A stretch of 64,000 nt of DNA from Caldicellulosiruptor naganoensis (GTDB taxonomy: Bacteria > Bacillota > Thermoanaerobacteria > Caldicellulosiruptorales > Caldicellulosiruptoraceae). A model generated the notes under the pieces. It was not told the DNA's origin, did not search any database, and saw only the letters and a program-made list of their open reading frames with translations. The stretch covers positions 905,501 through 969,500 of the forward strand of contig NZ_CP113864.1 in NCBI RefSeq assembly GCF_026914285.1, read 5' to 3'. This document shows positions 59,227 through 64,000 of this stretch, in pieces (the first letter of the stretch is position 1; each line of letters begins with the position of its first letter). A program made the position numbers and the translations under genes.

Positions 59227-60984
59227 TTATTCCACTTTTTTAAAATTGTCTATAGATGTTGGAGAATCTACGATGATGGTTTTGAAATTATCATATATGA
59301 CAAATCCAGGTTTTGATTTAGGTGGTTTTTTGACGTACTTAATATATGTGTAGTCGACAGGTACCTTACTTGAATGTTTTGCTTTGCTAAAATATGCGGC
59401 TAAGCAGGCTGCTTCGATCAAAGTCTTCTCAGGTATTTCTTTGTTGTTTGTTCTAATGATGACATGTGAGCCTGGGATTTTTTGGGTATGAAGCCAGATG
59501 TCATTGTTTGAGGCAAATTTTAATGTCAGATAATCGTTTTGAATGTTATTTCTTCCAACATAGATGTCAAAACCATCTGAACTGACAAAATGGTGAGGAT
59601 TAGGTTTTTTTGTATCTTTCTTTTTTTCATTTTTCTTTGCCTCTATCTGGGTTTTTATATATCCTTCTTTTTCTAATTCTTCTTCAATGCTCAAAAGGTC
59701 CTCCATATCTGTGCTTTTCTCAAGAAGAGCATCTAAGCTGGACAAGAATTCAAGTTCACTCTCAATCTCTGAAATTTCACTTTTAGCATATTCCTCAGCC
59801 TTCTTTAACTTGTTGTATAGTTTGTAATACCTTTCTGCGTTCTGCTTAAGGTCTTTGTCCTTTTCAATTGGAATCCTAATTTGTGACAGATCCTCGCTGT
59901 AGTAGTCCGTAACTTCGATAAAATCATTAGAAGAGGGTTTTACCTGATACAAGTTTGCCAAGATGAGGTCTGCATATTTTTTGAAAAGATCAGCATTTTT
60001 TGCCTCGTCTATTTTTTGCAGGTTTTGTTCATACCTTTGACTAAGCTTTTTCAAATTTTGCTCGATTACCTTTTGGAGATGTTGCTTTTTCTCAATAAAG
60101 ATTGTATATTCTTCTTTTCTGGAATAATATTCCTCAACGCAGCTGTTGAGGTTTTGGAAAAACCTTTTTGAAAAATTTGCATAGCTTTTCAAATCAATCA
60201 CGTAAAAGTCTACTACATTTCCTTTATCTGTGTACAATGTGGGTAGAATTTCACCTTTTTCTACTATACAATATAATAATTCTCTTAATGATTCAAAAAT
60301 CCTTTTGATAAAATTACTTTTTTCAACATTTTCTTCAAAAACTTGTGCATGCAACAAAACTTCATTGGCGAACTGTTTGCTGATTCCTGACAAATTGTCT
60401 GTGAGGATATTTTCAAGGCTTTTGTTCGAATTTTCAAAAAAGGAACAAAATTCTTCAAATGTAACCTCGAGAGGATTTTTCTTTGTTAAAACGGGTGGTA
60501 AGTTATATTTTGCACCAGGTAGAATTATGCGTGGAGAGTTTTCAAAGGACATCCTCTTTATTGCATCAATTATTTTCTGATTTGAATCTATTAAAAATAT
60601 ATTGCTATGTCTTCCCATCATCTCAAATACAATGTATTTCTTTTCGATATCCCCGAGTTCATTTCTTGTTTCAAATTCTATTCTTATTATTCTCTCTAAA
60701 CCTTCTTGATAGATATTTGTAATCTTTGATCCAAGAAGGTTTTTGCGAAGAATCATACAAAAGTTTGGAGCAACTTCAGGATTTTTCTTTTGCTTTTCTG
60801 TAATATATATTCTTGGAAGTGATGGGTTTGCGGAGATTATTAGTTTTTTTGTCTTGCCAAGCTTGTATACATATAGATTTATTTCAAACTGATTGGGCTG
60901 ATAAATTCTTTCGACCTTTCCTTCGACAAGCTCATCCATTAACTCTTTCTTTAGCGCACAAAGAACAATTCCGTCAAATGGCAT
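59227..60984 (-). CDS. rqcH: RqcH/NFACT ribosome quality-control factor
   Basis: The product is 585 residues. NFACT-N (about 1-180) is followed by helix-hairpin and long coiled-coil regions (about 280-430). NFACT-R comes last (about 460-575) with NDIWLHTQKIPGSHVII. RqcH binds stalled large ribosomal subunits and adds Ala tails to the nascent chain. The motif that recruits Ala-tRNA in B. subtilis (Asp97-Arg98) reads Glu97-Arg98 here (YQEGLERIIRI). I start at ATG 60984 after GGGGGAAG. The older family name is fibronectin-binding protein A; adhesion is not implied. Confidence 0.92.
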   Translation of the reverse strand: MPFDGIVLCALKKELMDELVEGKVERIYQPNQFEINLYVYKLGKTKKLIISANPSLPRIYITEKQKKNPEVAPNFCMILRKNLLGSKITNIYQEGLERIIRIEFETRNELGDIEKKYIVFEMMGRHSNIFLIDSNQKIIDAIKRMSFENSPRIILPGAKYNLPPVLTKKNPLEVTFEEFCSFFENSNKSLENILTDNLSGISKQFANEVLLHAQVFEENVEKSNFIKRIFESLRELLYCIVEKGEILPTLYTDKGNVVDFYVIDLKSYANFSKRFFQNLNSCVEEYYSRKEEYTIFIEKKQHLQKVIEQNLKKLSQRYEQNLQKIDEAKNADLFKKYADLILANLYQVKPSSNDFIEVTDYYSEDLSQIRIPIEKDKDLKQNAERYYKLYNKLKKAEEYAKSEISEIESELEFLSSLDALLEKSTDMEDLLSIEEELEKEGYIKTQIEAKKNEKKKDTKKPNPHHFVSSDGFDIYVGRNNIQNDYLTLKFASNNDIWLHTQKIPGSHVIIRTNNKEIPEKTLIEAACLAAYFSKAKHSSKVPVDYTYIKYVKKPPKSKPGFVIYDNFKTIIVDSPTSIDNFKKVE

Positions 60985-61001
60985 CCTTAGCTTCCCCCAT
61001 C

Positions 61002-62375
61002 TCAAGATAAATTATCTTTTCCATCCAATAGGTCATTTTCAGAATCAATATACTCAAAAGCAAACAAAAATCCTAAAAACAGCCAAAAATATGTTGTCAT
61101 CATTGGAACCTCAAAGATATTTTCGACAATATTGTGTATTAAAGTGGTCGCAAGACCAATTAAAATTCCAGTGCCTATTTTTTTAAGTTCTTTTGAGTTT
61201 AAGTGTTTTATTACTCTTGCTGATAGTAGCAAACCCATCACAAACACCAATATCACAACAACAACACCAATAATTCCCATTTCAACCGCACTTTTGAGGT
61301 AAAAGTTGTCAACATAAAATGAACCTGCTATGTTTCTTTTTGCTACAGCACCTCCAAATCTTCCAAAACCAACACCAAACAGTAGATTTTCTTTTAAAAT
61401 CTCAAAAGCTTTTGTCCACCGTGCAATTCTACCAGCTCTTGCACTGCTTTCGGCGTACTTGCTACTTAGCATATAAAGTACTCTCATCATTATTGAAGGA
61501 GCAAAAATAGGCACAGCAGCTACTGTTGCAAACAGCAGACCCAATACCCTTTTGTCAACAAAAAATCCATAAAGAAGCATAGAAGCTAAAAACGCAAGCC
61601 AAGCGCCTCTTGAAAATGTAAAACCAAGGCAGACAATCATTGAGATTAAAACTGTTGAGTAGTAAACCTTCTTTGGGATGCTTTTTTCATATAATGCAAA
61701 TGGAAGAACAAAAGGTATAGACATTGCAAGTAGGCTTCCTAAAACATTTGGACTTCCAATAATTGAAAAAACTCTTGTTCTTATATACGTTTCGTAACTG
61801 CTATCAATCCAACTTGATGGAATTTCGACGCCGATTATATACTGATAGATGCCGTATAAAGATATTAAAAATATCATAAAAATATAAACTGAAATAAATC
61901 TTTTGAATTGAGCGATGTTTTTGAGCAGGTTCAAACCAGCAAAAAACCACAAGGCATATTCAACATATACCCTGAACCCTTCAATTGCAATCCTCATGTT
62001 TGGCGAGTTTTTTAACAGCAAAAAAATACATACCATTAAAAAAACAATGATATATACATCTAATGATGATACTCTCAGTTTAGGATTATTAGTCAAGATG
62101 GACTTTAGGACAAACGCAAAAACAATTAATATAAAGAGGGCTTCATCCCATATGGATGCAAAAGTGGAAAGTACTCCAGCCTTTCTAAAAACAAAATCTA
62201 CAAACGCATAAAGGACAACACCATATAAGAGCTTTGATGGGTCTTCAAATATAATTAGTACAAGTAAAAATAAACCTACTGCTAAAATAGCAATTTTTAA
62301 CGACACCAAGCTACCTATAAGCCCAAATATAAAAATCAAAAATGCCATATAGTACAAACTTTTTCTTTCAACCAT
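61002..62375 (-). CDS. O-antigen ligase/polymerase-like membrane protein
   Basis: The product is about 457 residues with about 11 hydrophobic segments and a large loop. The Wzy_C motif area is present: FSRGAWLAFLASMLLYGF, and the loop GVGFGRFGGAVAKRN followed by DNFYLKSAVEMGIIG. Such proteins join or polymerise lipid-linked glycans on the outer face of the membrane. Start ATG 62375 follows AAAGG; GTG 62384 touches that site. It lies in a minus-strand run with the next two upstream genes and faces a glycosyltransferase start at 63599. A role in surface polysaccharide is likely. Confidence 0.85.
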   Translation of the reverse strand: MVERKSLYYMAFLIFIFGLIGSLVSLKIAILAVGLFLLVLIIFEDPSKLLYGVVLYAFVDFVFRKAGVLSTFASIWDEALFILIVFAFVLKSILTNNPKLRVSSLDVYIIVFLMVCIFLLLKNSPNMRIAIEGFRVYVEYALWFFAGLNLLKNIAQFKRFISVYIFMIFLISLYGIYQYIIGVEIPSSWIDSSYETYIRTRVFSIIGSPNVLGSLLAMSIPFVLPFALYEKSIPKKVYYSTVLISMIVCLGFTFSRGAWLAFLASMLLYGFFVDKRVLGLLFATVAAVPIFAPSIMMRVLYMLSSKYAESSARAGRIARWTKAFEILKENLLFGVGFGRFGGAVAKRNIAGSFYVDNFYLKSAVEMGIIGVVVVILVFVMGLLLSARVIKHLNSKELKKIGTGILIGLATTLIHNIVENIFEVPMMTTYFWLFLGFLFAFEYIDSENDLLDGKDNLS

Positions 62376-62403
62376 TTTTTTCACCTTTCAACAAAGTTTC
62401 TTT

Positions 62404-62913
62404 TTAAGAAAAGATTTCATGGAAAAATCTTAGGATAAAGCTGTTTTTTGTGTATTTGCTGATGTTTTCTTGAAAGCTTAAAAAATTCAAGAATATCAGG
62501 ATAAATAGAATTAAGACTTTAGCTAAGGAGATTCTATTTTTAATTACTTCACCAATGAAGAAACCTACGTAGAATGCAAATATGTAAAAGATGAAGATGA
62601 AAATAGGTCTTTTTTTAAAAAGGATTATTTGACTTTTAAGAAGCTTGACCAAAAAGCTGTTTGTCCAAAACCTTCTGAACTTTTGAAGTATATTGAAAGA
62701 TTTTGTAATACAGAAACCATAGAGGTTTTTGGCAGCCATCAAGAAAAAAGATGTACTTATGTATTTTTTCTTTGCCTCTTTTCTTACAAATTCGAATACT
62801 ATAGAGTATCGGGAAAAGTAAAAAAGCTTTGATACAAGCTCGTAAATTCTACCTTCTTTTAAGAATTTATAGAGGGCTACTGCTATTTTGTATGCTACAC
62901 TTTCCCTTATCAT
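62404..62913 (-). CDS. Hypothetical membrane protein
   Basis: The product is 169 residues that I do not recognise. The first 95 or so are basic and rich in Lys, Phe and Tyr, with no clear domain. Two hydrophobic helices follow (about 103-122, 131-147), with a short basic end. It lies 12 bases after the DUF4330-like gene and 28 bases before the O-antigen-ligase-like gene, so it is in the same operon. It may be a partner of the polysaccharide polymerase, by position only. Confidence 0.7.
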   Translation of the reverse strand: MIRESVAYKIAVALYKFLKEGRIYELVSKLFYFSRYSIVFEFVRKEAKKKYISTSFFLMAAKNLYGFCITKSFNILQKFRRFWTNSFLVKLLKSQIILFKKRPIFIFIFYIFAFYVGFFIGEVIKNRISLAKVLILFILIFLNFLSFQENISKYTKNSFILRFFHEIFS

Positions 62914-62925
62914 TATTTCACATCC

Positions 62926-63444
62926 CTATTCTTTTACAATTTCAACACCAGTTACAACTCCAACAAGCTCGGTGGTCCTTGTCTTGACATAAAAAGTTTT
63001 GCCAACTCTCACTATTTGCTTGTCTAATTTTATGGTAGCTCCTTCAAGTGTTACATAGCCATAGATTGTAACATAGACATCTTTTTTGTATGGATGTTTT
63101 GCAACCACAATTTTTCCGTCTGATGAAGTTCTTTCGTATACTCCATCTTTGATTTGAATATCTTGGATGTACGATTTTGTCAAAGTGTTTCCAGTTACCA
63201 GAAAATCATTTTTGTGTAAAGAACCAGCCATGACAGGGTCAACGAGAGGTATCTTTACATTGATAATTGCTTCACCATGCTTGATCTCCACAAATTCATC
63301 CTGTGCCGCATTTTCAGAAGTCTTCCCATGTGAAGAAATCTTTGCAAACCCTACCCATGCAATGGTTACAATCAGCACAATTAAGATGAGGTCTACAATG
63401 TTGATAATTCCAAATAGCTTTCCTTTTTGGTCCACAATCTTCAT
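62926..63444 (-). CDS. DUF4330-family membrane-anchored protein
   Basis: The product is 172 residues. One N-terminal membrane helix (about 15-36; NIVDLILIVLIV) is followed by an extracytoplasmic beta-rich domain (about 50-170). This layout and the opening DQKGKLFGIINIVDL fit the DUF4330 family, which is of unknown function and often sits beside surface-polysaccharide genes. I start at ATG 63444, six bases after GGAGGGG; GTG 63459 overlaps that site. It is the first gene of the operon containing the O-antigen-ligase-like protein. Confidence 0.8.
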   Translation of the reverse strand: MKIVDQKGKLFGIINIVDLILIVLIVTIAWVGFAKISSHGKTSENAAQDEFVEIKHGEAIINVKIPLVDPVMAGSLHKNDFLVTGNTLTKSYIQDIQIKDGVYERTSSDGKIVVAKHPYKKDVYVTIYGYVTLEGATIKLDKQIVRVGKTFYVKTRTTELVGVVTGVEIVKE

Positions 63445-63598
63445 TATTTTCCCCTCCACATAAGATTTATCAAAACCATAGTATTACAAATCATTTTGGT
63501 TGGTCAAGAGATTTTATAATTTTTTGTTGACTGTACTGTCGAAAATGTTGTATCTTAAAATCTGTAATAAAAATGCTAGAAGTTAAGGATGATAAAGG

Positions 63599-64000
63599 AT
63601 GATTGACATAATTTGTTTTTCAACAACACCATGGGATCCAATACCTACACGAAAACAACAGATAATGAAGAGAATGCCTGAAAACTGCAGAATATTTTAC
63701 TTGGACCCACCAGTTACTTACATTGGACCATTAAAAGACCCAAGCTTGAGGCCATATTTGACAAAGTTTAGAAAGTCTCCAAAAAGAATCAAAGAAAATC
63801 TATATGTCTTTGCACTACCTCCAATTATGCCTTTTTACAACAAAAAAAGGTCAATAAACAAATTCAATCAAAAAATGATAGCAAGGTTTGTGCAAGAAGT
63901 CATTTATCAAAACTTTGGTTTGAAGTCACCTATTATATGGACGTATATGCCTAACACAGTGGATATTTTGGAATACCTTCCATACGAATTTTTAATATAT
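63599..64000 (+). CDS. Glycosyltransferase, 3'-truncated by the window edge
   Basis: ATG 63599 opens a frame (MIDIICFSTTPWDPIPTRKQ...) that runs 134 codons to the edge without a stop. The N-terminal pattern, with FSTTPWDPIPTRKQQIM, FYLDPPVTY and later IIWTYMPNT, resembles TuaH-type glycosyltransferases of surface polysaccharide synthesis (GT-B fold). It stands divergent from the polysaccharide gene group on the minus strand, with a 154-base gap between. The ribosome site is weak (AAGG). Confidence 0.75.
   Translation, partial: MIDIICFSTTPWDPIPTRKQQIMKRMPENCRIFYLDPPVTYIGPLKDPSLRPYLTKFRKSPKRIKENLYVFALPPIMPFYNKKRSINKFNQKMIARFVQEVIYQNFGLKSPIIWTYMPNTVDILEYLPYEFLIY

Noticed and set aside
59227-60984. 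Reading the NFACT gene as a fibronectin adhesin
   Set aside because: There is no signal peptide or wall anchor. NFACT-N, coiled-coil and NFACT-R domains indicate RqcH.

Overview
The window comes from an extremely thermophilic, AT-rich, Gram-positive cellulose degrader, almost certainly a Caldicellulosiruptor species. The evidence is a run of very large secreted enzymes in which two catalytic domains are joined by family 3 carbohydrate-binding modules (CBM3) and long Pro/Thr linkers. This is the glucan degradation locus of that genus. The species cannot be fixed from the sequence alone.

Bases 1-30931 hold the locus, all on the plus strand. In order: the C-terminal end of a GH48 enzyme (probably CelA); CBM22-CBM22-GH10-CBM3-CBM3-GH5 (CelB-like); GH9-CBM3c-CBM3-CBM3-GH5 mannanase; a four-gene non-hydrolase cassette (GT39 protein O-glycosyltransferase, a second GT-C membrane transferase, a membrane-anchored WG-repeat protein and a PrsA/parvulin foldase); GH74-CBM3-CBM3-GH48; GH5 mannanase-CBM3-CBM3-PL9; PL3; and PL11-CBM3. 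The enzymes attack cellulose, xylan, mannan, xyloglucan and pectin. The cassette looks built to glycosylate and fold them. Nine CBM3 copies of identical length (456 nt), two GH48 copies and two GH5 copies are nearly identical and show mosaic exchange, so the locus is being homogenised by recombination.

Bases 30997-33260 hold an IS1634-like insertion sequence with perfect 16-bp terminal inverted repeats and an exceptional 141-bp direct repeat on each side. Each repeat carries a copy of the terminator that follows the PL11 gene.

Bases 33512-49425 are rich in nucleotide second-messenger genes. They include a frameshifted class III cyclase/ATPase/TPR gene, a c-di-GMP-I riboswitch before a small frameshifted secreted-protein gene, a GAF-GGDEF diguanylate cyclase, a metallo-beta-lactamase-fold protein, a GAF protein whose GGDEF site is lost but whose c-di-GMP-binding I-site is kept, and an HD-GYP phosphodiesterase. 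Between them lie an SLH surface protein, a family 4 uracil-DNA glycosylase, argD, a DedA protein, a broken YkvI-type transporter gene, uppP and tsaD.

Bases 49684-64000 are mostly housekeeping: an EF-G-like GTPase, a zinc-ribbon protein, a polysaccharide deacetylase, the ctsR-mcsA-mcsB-clpC protein-quality operon with a perfect CtsR operator, a PPi-type phosphofructokinase, RqcH/NFACT, an O-antigen-ligase-like protein, two small membrane or exported proteins, and the start of a glycosyltransferase. I saw no rRNA or tRNA gene and no CRISPR array.
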